64,000 nucleotides of DNA from assembly GCF_022637395.1 (NCBI RefSeq), contig NZ_CP093337.1, positions 1,410,001-1,474,000 of the forward strand. The letters are read 5' to 3'. The notes beneath the pieces were generated by a model. The model was not told the DNA's origin. It did no database searches and worked only from the letters and a program-made list of their open reading frames with translations. Origin of the DNA: Shinella sp. H4-D48 (lineage in GTDB: Bacteria > Pseudomonadota > Alphaproteobacteria > Rhizobiales > Rhizobiaceae). How positions within the stretch are numbered: the first letter of the stretch is position 1; each line of letters starts with the position of its first letter. The position numbers were made by a program, and so were the translations under genes. Below, piece after piece: positions 31,706 to 40,062 of this stretch.

Positions 31706-31857
31706 GGCACCCCCCTCTGGCCTGCCGGCCATCTCCCCCACAAGGGGGGAGATCGGGTGAGGCGACGACTTGCGCCACTGTCTTGCGTGCACGCTGCCGC
31801 TCAATCTCCCCCCCTGTGGGGGAGATGTCACGACGTGACAGAGGGGGGTATGCCCCG
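31706..31857. repeat. Rhizobial-type intergenic inverted repeat (about 150 bp)
   Basis: Between cobW and cobN two arms face each other. Left: GGCACCCCCCTCTGG followed by CATCTCCCCCACAAGGGGGG. Right: AATCTCCCCCCCTGTGGGGG followed by CAGAGGGGGGTATGCC. The arms pair imperfectly over about 45 bp, and each contains its own smaller palindrome, giving a cruciform-capable element. It looks like the repeated palindromic elements scattered between genes in Rhizobiaceae. It has no coding capacity and could end or process the cobW transcript. Confidence 0.7.
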
Positions 31858-31889
31858 CTAGTCGTCCTCTCGCAGCACGGAGGCGCCGC

Positions 31890-34800
31890 ATGCATCTCCT
31901 GCTAGCCCAGAAGGGCACCATCGCCGACGGCAAGGAGGCGATCGACCTTGGCCAGACGCCGGGCGATATCCTTTTCCTGTCCGCAGCCGATACCGAGCTT
32001 GCCTCCATCGCCGCCGCCCATCGCGCGCGAGGCGGCGAAACGCGCCTGCGCCTCGCCAGTCTGGCGACGCTCTCTCACCCAATGTCGGTCGATACCTATA
32101 TCGAGCGCACGGCGCGGCATGCAAAACTCATCGTCATCCGCGCCCTCGGCGGCGCCAGCTATTTCCGCTACGTGCTGGAAGCCCTGCTGGCGACATCCTT
32201 CGCCAACGATATCAAGCTCGTGGCGCTGCCGGGCGACGACCGTCCCGATGAGGGGCTGATTGCTTTCAACCGCATCGACACCGCCGACCGCGAGCGGCTC
32301 TGGGCCTATCTCAACGAGGGCGGCGCGGAGAATGCCGACCGTTTTCTGGCCTATGCCGATGCCGTAGCTCTGAGCGGCGAAAAACCTGAACCGGCAGTGC
32401 CACTCGAAAAAGCCGGCATCTGGTGGCCGGGGCGCGGTGTGGTGGACGTCGAAACATGGCGCGACGTCGCCGGGGCGACGGTAGCGGGGGAGGGATTCGA
32501 ACCCCCGACCGCTGCGATCTCGTTCTACCGCGCCTATGTTCAAAGCGGCGAGACGCGTCCTGTCGAAATGCTGATCGAGGCTCTGGCGGCCGAAGGCGTG
32601 CGCGCCCTGCCGCTTTTCGTCTCCAGCCTCAAGGAACCTGTTTCCATCGGAACGGTCCGCGCTGCCTTCGCGGAGATTCGGCCGGAGGTCGTGCTGAATA
32701 CGACGAGCTTTGCCGTCTCCGCTCCCGGCGCCGGCCGCAAGCCGACCGTGCTGGACGAAACCGGCGCGCCGGTGCTGCAGGCGATCTTTTCCGGCTCCTC
32801 GCGGGAAGCCTGGGAGGCCTCGGGACAGGGGCTGACGGCGCGTGATCTCGGCATGAACGTCTCGCTGCCCGAAGTGGACGGCCGCGTTCTGTCGCGCGCT
32901 GTTTCCTTTAAGGCCGCCGCGCGCTACGACGAGCGCGTCGAGACCAACATCGTCAGCCTCGATCCCGTCGAGGACCGTATTCGTTTCGTCGCGAAGCTCG
33001 CCGCGGGATGGTCACGACTTCGGCGCGCCGAGCCGGCCGAACGGCGCATCGCTCTCATCATGGCAAACTACCCGAACCGCGATGGCCGTCTCGGCAATGG
33101 CGTGGGCCTCGACACGCCCGCCGGCACGATGGAAGTGCTGCGCGCCATGGCGGCGGAAGGCTATGCTGTGGCGGACCTGCCCGAGGACGGCGATACGCTG
33201 ATTGCCTATCTCATGGCGGGCCCCACCAATGCGGCGAACGATAGCCGCGAAATCCGCGAAACGCTTTCGCTGAATCATTACAAGGCGTTCTTCGCATCGC
33301 TTCCGACATCGATTCAGGAGGAGATGACGGCCCGCTGGGGCATGCCGGAAGACGATCCCTTCGTAACGGGTGACGTCTTCGCCCTGCCGCTCGCCCGTTT
33401 CGGCGAGACGCTTGTGGGTATCCAGCCGGCGCGCGGCTACAATATCGATCCGAAGGATACGTATCATTCACCGGATCTCGTGCCGCCGCACGGCTATCTC
33501 GCCTTCTACGCTTTCCTGCGCCAGCACTACCGTGCACATGCCATCGTGCATATGGGCAAGCACGGTAATCTCGAATGGCTGCCGGGCAAGGCGCTGGCGC
33601 TGTCGGAGGCATGCTACCCGGAGGCCGTGCTTGGCCCCGTGCCGCATCTCTATCCTTTCATTGTCAACGATCCCGGCGAGGGCACGCAGGCCAAGCGCCG
33701 CTCGGCCGCCGTCATCATCGATCACCTGACGCCACCCTTGACCCGAGCCGAGACCTACGGTCCGCTGAAGGACCTCGAAGCCCTCGTCGATGAATATTAC
33801 GAGGCCTCCGGCGGCGACCCGCGGCGCATCAGGTTGTTGACGAAGCAGATCCTCGATCTGGTGCGCGATATCGGCCTCGACAGCGACGCCGGCATTGCGA
33901 AGTCGGACGGCGAGGAGGCTGCGCTGCAAAAGCTCGACGCCTATCTCTGTGATCTCAAGGAAATGCAGATCCGCGACGGCCTTCACGTCTTCGGCGTCTC
34001 GCCCAAGGGGCGCCTGCTCACCGATCTGACCGTTGCATTGGCGCGGGTGCCGCGCGGTCTGGGCGAGGGCGGCGAGGCGAGCCTGCAGCGCGCCATCGCA
34101 GCCGATGCCCTTGGCGAAACGGATTTCGACCCGCTCGACTGCATTGCATCCGATCCCTGGACCGGCCCGCGGCCGCAAATCCTTGCCGGGCAGTCCGAAG
34201 CGCCTTGGCGCAGCAGGGGCGATACGGTGGAACGTATCGAGCTTCTCTCGGCAAAGCTGGTGGATGGAACATTGGATTGCCCGGGCGACTGGCCTGCCAC
34301 CCGCGCCGTTCTCGCGGTGATCGAGACGAGCATCCGTCCTGCTGTCGCTGCCTGCGGGCCGGCTGAGATCAAGGCCCTGATGCGCGGCCTCGACGGGCGC
34401 TTCATCGAGCCCGGCCCCTCAGGCGCGCCGACGCGCGGACGGCCGGATGTGCTGCCGACCGGGCGCAACTTCTATTCCGTCGACAGCCGTGCGGTACCGA
34501 CGCCCGCGGCTTGGGAACTTGGGCGCAAATCCGCCGAGCTGCTCGTCACCCGTTATGCGCAGGATCACGGCGAATGGCCGACATCCTTCGGCATCACCGC
34601 CTGGGGCACCTCCAACATGCGCACGGGCGGCGATGATATCGCGCAGGCCATGGCGCTGATCGGCGTGAAGCCGACCTGGGACATGGCCTCGCGCCGCGTC
34701 ACGGGCTTCGAGATCATTCCGCCCGCGGCGCTGCGCTATCCGCGCGTCGATGTTACCCTGCGCATTTCCGGTTTCTTCCGCGATGCCTTCCCCGAACAGA

Positions 34801-35651
34801 TCGCGCTGTTCGACCGTGCCGTGCGGGCCGTCGGTGCGCTCGACGAGGACGATACGGACAACCCGATTGCTGCGCGCATGCGTGTGGAGGCCGCAGCGCT
34901 TGCGGCCAGGGGCGCCTCCGACGAGGATGCCGCAAGACAGGCCGGCTTCCGCATCTTCGGGGCGAAATCCGGCGGTTATGGCGCAGGCTTGCAAACCATG
35001 ATGGACGAGGGCCTATGGGCGAACCGCGGCGACCTCGCCGACGCCTGGCTCGACTGGGGCGCACACGCCTATGACGGTGAGAGCGACGGCGTGCCGATGC
35101 GCGAACGGCTGGAAGCACGCATGAAGAGCCTTGAGGCCGTGATCCAGAACCAGGACAGCCGCGAGCACGACCTTCTCGACAGCGATGAATACTATCAGTT
35201 CGAGGGCGGCATGGCGGCGGCGGCGGAGCATCTCTCCGGCCGGCAGCCGGTCGTCTACCACAACGATCTGTCGCGGCCGGAAAAGCCGGTCGTGCGCACG
35301 CTGGAAGACGAGATCGGCCGCGTCGTGCGCGCCCGCGTGGTCAACCCGAAATGGATCGACGGTGTCATGCGCCATGGTTACAAGGGCGCGTTCGAGATCG
35401 CCGCGACGGTCGATTTCATGTTTGCCTTTGCCGCCACGACGGGTGCCGTGAAGGACCATCACTTCGAAGTCGCCTATCAGGCTTACCTGCTGGATGAGCG
35501 CGTGCGCGATTTCCTGATGGAGAAGAACCCGGCCGCCCTTGCCGAAATGGCAGCGCGCTTTGCCGAGGCCATCGATCGGCGGCTGTGGACACCGCGCTCG
35601 AATTCCGCGCGTTTCGAACTGGATATGTTGGGCGCCCGCAAGGCGTCCTGA
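31890..35651 (+). CDS. cobN: Cobaltochelatase, large subunit CobN
   Basis: 1253 residues, close to the usual ~1250-1275. It starts MHLLLAQKGTIADGKEAIDL and carries CobN landmarks such as IVHMGKHGNLEWLPGKALAL, FIVNDPGEGTQAKRRSAAVI, WGTSNMRTGGDDIAQAMALI and ISGFFRDAFPEQIALFDRA. With CobS and CobT (outside the window) it inserts cobalt into hydrogenobyrinic acid a,c-diamide using ATP. An odd segment, ATVAGEGFEPPTAAISFYRA, is translated from a tRNA 3'-end-like sequence at 32480-32510; frame is kept across it. The ATG lies 33 bases after an intergenic repeat, so cobN may be less tightly tied to the riboswitch transcript. Confidence 0.95.
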   Translation: MHLLLAQKGTIADGKEAIDLGQTPGDILFLSAADTELASIAAAHRARGGETRLRLASLATLSHPMSVDTYIERTARHAKLIVIRALGGASYFRYVLEALLATSFANDIKLVALPGDDRPDEGLIAFNRIDTADRERLWAYLNEGGAENADRFLAYADAVALSGEKPEPAVPLEKAGIWWPGRGVVDVETWRDVAGATVAGEGFEPPTAAISFYRAYVQSGETRPVEMLIEALAAEGVRALPLFVSSLKEPVSIGTVRAAFAEIRPEVVLNTTSFAVSAPGAGRKPTVLDETGAPVLQAIFSGSSREAWEASGQGLTARDLGMNVSLPEVDGRVLSRAVSFKAAARYDERVETNIVSLDPVEDRIRFVAKLAAGWSRLRRAEPAERRIALIMANYPNRDGRLGNGVGLDTPAGTMEVLRAMAAEGYAVADLPEDGDTLIAYLMAGPTNAANDSREIRETLSLNHYKAFFASLPTSIQEEMTARWGMPEDDPFVTGDVFALPLARFGETLVGIQPARGYNIDPKDTYHSPDLVPPHGYLAFYAFLRQHYRAHAIVHMGKHGNLEWLPGKALALSEACYPEAVLGPVPHLYPFIVNDPGEGTQAKRRSAAVIIDHLTPPLTRAETYGPLKDLEALVDEYYEASGGDPRRIRLLTKQILDLVRDIGLDSDAGIAKSDGEEAALQKLDAYLCDLKEMQIRDGLHVFGVSPKGRLLTDLTVALARVPRGLGEGGEASLQRAIAADALGETDFDPLDCIASDPWTGPRPQILAGQSEAPWRSRGDTVERIELLSAKLVDGTLDCPGDWPATRAVLAVIETSIRPAVAACGPAEIKALMRGLDGRFIEPGPSGAPTRGRPDVLPTGRNFYSVDSRAVPTPAAWELGRKSAELLVTRYAQDHGEWPTSFGITAWGTSNMRTGGDDIAQAMALIGVKPTWDMASRRVTGFEIIPPAALRYPRVDVTLRISGFFRDAFPEQIALFDRAVRAVGALDEDDTDNPIAARMRVEAAALAARGASDEDAARQAGFRIFGAKSGGYGAGLQTMMDEGLWANRGDLADAWLDWGAHAYDGESDGVPMRERLEARMKSLEAVIQNQDSREHDLLDSDEYYQFEGGMAAAAEHLSGRQPVVYHNDLSRPEKPVVRTLEDEIGRVVRARVVNPKWIDGVMRHGYKGAFEIAATVDFMFAFAATTGAVKDHHFEVAYQAYLLDERVRDFLMEKNPAALAEMAARFAEAIDRRLWTPRSNSARFELDMLGARKAS
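32480..32510 (-). other. tRNA 3'-end fragment embedded in cobN
   Basis: Read on the minus strand the segment is GGTCGGGGGTTCGAATCCCT followed by CCCCCGCTACC. That is a T-stem (GGGGG / CCCTC, one G-U), a canonical T-loop TTCGAAT, the 3' acceptor strand CCCCGCT, a discriminator A and CC of a CCA end. No D-arm, anticodon arm or 5' acceptor strand lies upstream, so it is not a functional tRNA gene. In the cobN frame it reads VAGEGFEPPT, a peptide typical of antisense reading through tRNA ends. The isoacceptor cannot be proven; the acceptor strand and T-arm resemble elongator tRNA-Met of rhizobia. Confidence 0.75.
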
Positions 35652-35665
35652 GAGGGAAGACAACG

Positions 35666-36307
35666 ATGACTGAGAACCACGACGAAACCGCCGGCATGAC
35701 CGAGGCCGAACTCGCACGCCATTCGGAGAAGATGGCCAAGAAGAAGCAGGCGCGCGAGAAGATCATGGCGACGAAGACCGATGAAAAGGGTCTCGTCATC
35801 GTCCATACCGGCAAGGGCAAGGGCAAGTCGACTGCTGGCTTCGGCATGATCTTCCGTCACATCGCGCATAAGAAGCCGTGCGCCGTCGTGCAGTTCATCA
35901 AGGGCGCCTGGCAGACCGGAGAGCGCGACCTGATCGAGGAACATTTCTCCGATCTCTGCCAGTTCTATACGCTCGGCGAGGGCTTTACCTGGGAAACGCA
36001 GGATCGTGCGCGCGATGTCGCCATGGCGCAGACCGCCTGGGAGAAGGCCAAGGAACTGATCCGCGACGAGCGCAACTCCATGGTGCTGCTCGACGAGATC
36101 AACATTGCCCTGCGCTACGACTATATCGACGTTAACGAGGTCATCGACTTCCTCAAGACGGAAAAGCCCTACATGACGCATGTCGTGCTGACCGGCCGTA
36201 ATGCCAAGGAAGAGCTGATCGAGATCGCTGATCTCGCCACCGAGATGGAACTGCTCAAACACCCGTTCCGCTCCGGCATCAAGGCGCAGCAGGGCGTGGA
36301 GTACTGA
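35666..36307 (+). CDS. cobO: Cob(I)yrinic acid a,c-diamide adenosyltransferase
   Basis: 213 residues from ATG 35666, with AGAGGGAAG ahead; the frame upstream to 35585 overlaps cobN. The P-loop is GKGKGKST (49-56) in VIVHTGKGKGKSTAGFGM, followed by VVQFIKGAWQTGERDLIEEH and LLDEINIALRYDY, the CobA/CobO/BtuR signature. It adenosylates reduced corrinoid to make the Co-C bond. It is 14 bases after cobN. Confidence 0.95.
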   Translation: MTENHDETAGMTEAELARHSEKMAKKKQAREKIMATKTDEKGLVIVHTGKGKGKSTAGFGMIFRHIAHKKPCAVVQFIKGAWQTGERDLIEEHFSDLCQFYTLGEGFTWETQDRARDVAMAQTAWEKAKELIRDERNSMVLLDEINIALRYDYIDVNEVIDFLKTEKPYMTHVVLTGRNAKEELIEIADLATEMELLKHPFRSGIKAQQGVEY

Positions 36308-36326
36308 GGGCGGATCAACCCTCAAC

Positions 36327-36359
36327 TCGCCTGCCTGCGGGTATTGCGCGTGCAGGCGA
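36327..36359. terminator. Hairpin between convergent cobO and permease genes
   Basis: TCGCCTGC and GCAGGCGA form an 8-bp stem across a 17-base loop, between the cobO stop (36307) and the stop of the TauE-type gene (36368). No T-run is present on either side. It may be a shared transcript end. Confidence 0.4.
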
Positions 36360-36367
36360 CGGCGAGG

Positions 36368-37153
36368 CTACCACCCCAGCCACAGCCGGATCGGATGGGC
36401 CGGGTCGGCCATCAGGCGGATGGCGAGCGCGATCGAGGTGACGACGAGGAGCGGCTTGATGATCCGTGCGCCGTTTCTCATCGCCACGCGTGAACCCACC
36501 TGTGCGCCGAGGAACTGGCCGACACCCATGGTCAGCCCCACCTTCCACAGCACAACGCCGTAGAGAATGAAGACGACGAAGCCGCCCAGATTCGAGCCGA
36601 AGTTCAGAAGCTTCGTGTGCGCCGTCGCCTTCAGCACGCCGAAGCCGGCCAGCGTCACGAAAGCCAGCATGAAGAACGATCCGGTGCCCGGGCCGAACAC
36701 GCCGTCGTAGAAGCCGACCAGCGGCACGATGGTGACGGTGAACAGGAAGACGCTCATGCGGCGATGCTTGTCGAGATCGCCGATGTTCGGCTTGAGGCCG
36801 AAGTAGATCGCGATCGCCACCAGCAGGAACGGCATGAAGATTTTCAGGACATCGCCGGGCACGACCGTCGCCAGCAGCGCGCCGAATACCGAACCGATGG
36901 TCGCCGCCGCTGCCATGGGCAATTGCTCGCTGAGTCGCACATGGCCGGCGCGCGCATAGGCGAGCGTCGCCGATCCCGAGCCGAACAGCGATTGCAGCTT
37001 GTTCGTTCCCAGCGTCTCCAGCGGCGGAATGCCGGCCAGCAGCATTGCCGGAATGGTGATCATGCCCCCGCCGCCGGCGATGGAATCGATGAAGCCGGCG
37101 AGGAACGCGGCAAGGAACAGCAACAAGAGAAGGTGGAGGGCGATATCGGCCAC
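36368..37153 (-). CDS. TauE/SafE-family membrane permease
   Basis: 261 residues from GTG 37153 (VADIALHLLLLLFLAAFLAG); an in-frame ATG at 37219 would add 22 polar residues and is possible. It has about eight membrane helices and the family signature FIDSIAGGGGMITIPAMLLA near the start, with GFYDGVFGPGTGSFFMLAFV in the middle. TauE/SafE proteins export or import sulfite, sulfonates or other small anions. It is the only reversed gene inside the cob cluster. The substrate is unknown; a tie to cobalamin is inferred only from position. Confidence 0.82.
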   Translation of the reverse strand: MADIALHLLLLLFLAAFLAGFIDSIAGGGGMITIPAMLLAGIPPLETLGTNKLQSLFGSGSATLAYARAGHVRLSEQLPMAAAATIGSVFGALLATVVPGDVLKIFMPFLLVAIAIYFGLKPNIGDLDKHRRMSVFLFTVTIVPLVGFYDGVFGPGTGSFFMLAFVTLAGFGVLKATAHTKLLNFGSNLGGFVVFILYGVVLWKVGLTMGVGQFLGAQVGSRVAMRNGARIIKPLLVVTSIALAIRLMADPAHPIRLWLGW

Positions 37154-37442
37154 GGCGGGACTCGGGAGCAAAAAGGGGGCGTCGCGTGACCTTCTGTCAG
37201 ACTGGGGGCCGAAAAGCAAAGCATGCCGACGCTATGCCTCCGCGCTCTGCCGCAACCTGCGCCTTGCATGCCGCAATCCGGTTTGACCGGCCTTGCCCCC
37301 TCCGGTACTAAGGAGGCAGCGACGGTGCCCGCCAGGCGGGCCGAGCGGTGTCCGGTGCGGCGACCCATACGGGGCCATAGCCGGAACTGTCGGAAGACGG
37401 CGAAGCCGGGCCCTTTCGCGCGGAATTTTGCGAGAGACTGCC

Positions 37443-37916
37443 ATGCGCGCTGCGGCCCTATCCCCAGACACCGGACGACGAAGGCTTGTCCTTGGCCTTG
37501 GCTGCGAACGCGGCACGCCGCCGGAGGAACTGGTCGCGCTTGCCCTGTCCGTCGTCGATCGCCCGGGCGATATCGCCTTCGTCGCCACGCTGGATGTGCG
37601 GGCAGAGGAGCCGGCCATGCAGGCCGTTGCCCGCCATTACGGCGTCCCGCTCGTGACCTTTACCGCCGCGCGCCTCGAAGCCGAGACGCCGCGCCTTGCC
37701 AATCCGTCCGATATCGTCTTTGCCCATACCGGCTGCCATGGCGTGGCGGAGGCCGCCGCCTTGGCGCAGGCGGGTGAGAAGGCGCGGCTCGTGCGCGGAA
37801 AGACGAAATCCGCCCATGCGACCGTTGCCATCGCCGAATCATCTCAATCGTTTGCGGCGCTTTCCTCGCAAACCGATTCGGCCTCTTCGCATATCGATTC
37901 AAGGGAGCGCGTGTGA
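37443..37916 (+). CDS. cobE: Cobalamin biosynthesis protein CobE (CbiG C-terminal domain)
   Basis: 157 residues from ATG 37443; the frame upstream to 37293 looks non-coding. The sequence LVLGLGCERGTPPEELVALA, then VATLDVRAEEPAMQAVARHY and FAHTGCHGVAEAAAL, is the CobE/CbiG_C domain. It takes part in the ring-contraction stage of the aerobic pathway and binds precorrin intermediates; an enzyme activity is not settled. A Ser-rich tail of about 25 residues (SSQSFAALSSQTDSASSH) is added at the C-terminus. Its stop overlaps the cobA start (TGATG). Confidence 0.88.
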   Translation: MRAAALSPDTGRRRLVLGLGCERGTPPEELVALALSVVDRPGDIAFVATLDVRAEEPAMQAVARHYGVPLVTFTAARLEAETPRLANPSDIVFAHTGCHGVAEAAALAQAGEKARLVRGKTKSAHATVAIAESSQSFAALSSQTDSASSHIDSRERV

Positions 37917-38758
37917 TGAACGCCCTGTTCTCCGCTCTTCCGGTCATCGAAAAAGGCAGCGTCTGGCTTGTCGGTGCGGGGCCCGGCGATCCCGGGCTTC
38001 TCACGCTGCATGCTGCCAACGCGCTCCAGCAGGCCGATGTCATCGTGCATGACGCGCTCGTCAATGCCGAATGCCTGTCGCTTGCCCGGCCGGGCGCGAT
38101 GCTGGAATTCGCCGGCAAGCGCGGCGGCAAACCCTCGCACAAACAGCGCGATATCTCGCTCAGGCTGGTCGAACTGGCGCGGGCTGGCAAGCGCGTGTTG
38201 CGGCTGAAGGGGGGCGATCCCTTTGTCTTCGGCCGTGGCGGCGAGGAAGCGCTCACGCTCATCGAGCACGGCATTCCCTTCCGCATCGTGCCGGGTATCA
38301 CTGCCGGTATCGGCGGGCTTGCCTATGCCGGCATTCCGGTCACGCATCGCGAGGTCAACCACGCCGTCACCTTTCTGACCGGGCACGATTCCTCCGGCCT
38401 CGTTCCCGATCGCATCAACTGGGAAGGTATCGCCAAGGGCTCGCCGGTTATCGTCATGTATATGGCCATGAAGCATATCGGCCAGATCACCGCCAATCTT
38501 ATTGCCGCCGGCCGCGTGCCGGACGAGCCTGTCGCCTTCGTCTGCAATGCCGCGACCCCCGAACAGACCGTGCTGGAAACCACGCTTGCCCGTGCCGAAG
38601 CGGATATGGCGGCCGCCGGCATCGAGCCGCCCGCGATCGTCGTCGTCGGCGAGGTCGTGCGCCTGCGCGCTTCGCTCGACTGGCTCGGCGCACTCACGAC
38701 GGGCCGCAGGCTCGCACCCGACCCGTTTGGCCCGGGCGCCCTGAAGAACCCCGCATGA
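37916..38758 (+). CDS. cobA: Uroporphyrinogen-III C-methyltransferase
   Basis: 280 residues from ATG 37916 (AAGGGAG ahead); a GTG at 37913 is the alternative. SUMT motifs are VGAGPGDPGLLTLHAANALQ, LKGGDPFVFGRGGEEAL, PGITAGIGGLAYAGIPVTHR and VIVMYMAMKH. It uses two SAM to make precorrin-2 from uroporphyrinogen III, the branch point from heme to B12. It overlaps cobE by 1 base and cobB by 4 bases, so these are translated in series. Confidence 0.95.
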   Translation: MNALFSALPVIEKGSVWLVGAGPGDPGLLTLHAANALQQADVIVHDALVNAECLSLARPGAMLEFAGKRGGKPSHKQRDISLRLVELARAGKRVLRLKGGDPFVFGRGGEEALTLIEHGIPFRIVPGITAGIGGLAYAGIPVTHREVNHAVTFLTGHDSSGLVPDRINWEGIAKGSPVIVMYMAMKHIGQITANLIAAGRVPDEPVAFVCNAATPEQTVLETTLARAEADMAAAGIEPPAIVVVGEVVRLRASLDWLGALTTGRRLAPDPFGPGALKNPA

Positions 38759-40062
38759 GCGGGTTACTCATTGCAGCGCCTGCCTCCGGCTCCGGTAAGA
38801 CGACGGTGACGCTGGGGCTGGCGCGGGCCTTCGCCGATGCCGGCCTCGACCTGGTCTCGGGCAAGGCTGGACCGGATTACATCGATCCGGCCTTTCATGC
38901 TTCCGCCAGCGGGAAACCCTGCTTCAACTATGATCCCTGGGCGATGCGACCGGATCTCATCCGCGCCAATGCCGCGCTTCAGGCCGGCGAGGGCGGCTTC
39001 CTGCTCGTCGAGGCGATGATGGGCCTGTTCGATGGCGCCATGGATGGCACCGGCACGCCGGCCGATCTGGCCGCCATGCTGGATCTGCCCGTGGTGCTTG
39101 TTGTCGATTGCAGCCGCATGTCGCAATCCGTGGCTGCCCTGGTGCAGGGCTACCGATGCTACCGCAATGATATCCGTGTCGCCGGTGTCATCCTCAACAA
39201 GGTGGGCAGCCCCAAGCACGAGGCGATGCTGCGCGGCGCGCTGGAGGCGGGCGGGGTCGAAATCTTCGGCGTTCTCGGCCGTGATCCCGCACTTGCCCTG
39301 CCGGAACGCCATCTCGGCCTCGTGCAGGCCGGTGAGCATGCGGCACTGGAGGACTTCATCGCCCATGCGGCGGCGGTCGTTCGTCGCAGCTGCGATCTCC
39401 AGCGTCTTGCCGCCGTGGCGGAGACACGAAGCGCGCCGTCAGCCGCTCCCGCTGTCTCACGGCTGCCACCTCTCGGCGCGTATATCGCCGTGGCACGCGA
39501 CCGGGCCTTTGCCTTTTCCTACGAGCATCTGCTGGCCGGATGGCGCGCAGCGGGCGCGACCTTGTCCTTCTTTTCTCCGCTTGCCGATGAAGCTCCTGCG
39601 GCAGACGCCGATGCCGTCTATATTCCCGGCGGCTATCCTGAACTCCACGCCGATGCCCTTGCCAATGCCGCCCAATTCCGCCTAGGCATGCAGGCGGCAG
39701 CGCGCCGGGGAGCGCGCATCTATGGCGAATGCGGAGGCTATATGGTTCTGGGAGAAGGGATCGTCGCTGCGGATGGTACCAGGCACAACATGCTCGGGCT
39801 TCTGCCGCTCGTCACCAGCTTTGCAGAGCGTCGCCGCCATCTCGGTTATCGCCGTGTGACCCCGTTGGCGGGCGCCGGTTTTGCCGGCCCGATGACGGCG
39901 CACGAATTCCACTATTCGACCGTGCTTCACGAGGGCGATGCGGACCGGCTTTTCACCGTCACTGACGCCATCGGCGAGGACCTGGGTCATGCCGGCCTTC
40001 GCCGCGACAATGTGAGCGGCTCTTACATGCATCTCATCGATCTCGCCGCGGGGGCGGCATGA
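38755..40062 (+). CDS. cobB: Hydrogenobyrinic acid a,c-diamide synthase
   Basis: 435 residues from ATG 38755, overlapping the cobA stop (ATGA). The N-terminal ATPase begins LLIAAPASGSGKTTVTLGLA and has GKAGPDYIDPAFH and VEAMMGLFDG; the C-terminal glutamine amidotransferase has YIPGGYPELHAD and nucleophile C326 in IYGECGGYMVLG. It amidates the a and c side chains with glutamine. The 4-base overlap with cobC continues the coupled run. Confidence 0.95.
   Translation: MSGLLIAAPASGSGKTTVTLGLARAFADAGLDLVSGKAGPDYIDPAFHASASGKPCFNYDPWAMRPDLIRANAALQAGEGGFLLVEAMMGLFDGAMDGTGTPADLAAMLDLPVVLVVDCSRMSQSVAALVQGYRCYRNDIRVAGVILNKVGSPKHEAMLRGALEAGGVEIFGVLGRDPALALPERHLGLVQAGEHAALEDFIAHAAAVVRRSCDLQRLAAVAETRSAPSAAPAVSRLPPLGAYIAVARDRAFAFSYEHLLAGWRAAGATLSFFSPLADEAPAADADAVYIPGGYPELHADALANAAQFRLGMQAAARRGARIYGECGGYMVLGEGIVAADGTRHNMLGLLPLVTSFAERRRHLGYRRVTPLAGAGFAGPMTAHEFHYSTVLHEGDADRLFTVTDAIGEDLGHAGLRRDNVSGSYMHLIDLAAGAA

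Noticed and set aside
32440-32560. A complete tRNA gene inside cobN
   Set aside because: Only the T-arm and 3' acceptor strand are present; no D-arm, anticodon arm or matching 5' acceptor strand can be found upstream on the minus strand.
37154-37442. A second cobalamin riboswitch upstream of cobE
   Set aside because: I searched for the B12 box and the GCCACTG block on both strands and found neither; only small GC palindromes such as GCCCGCCAGGCGGGC are present.
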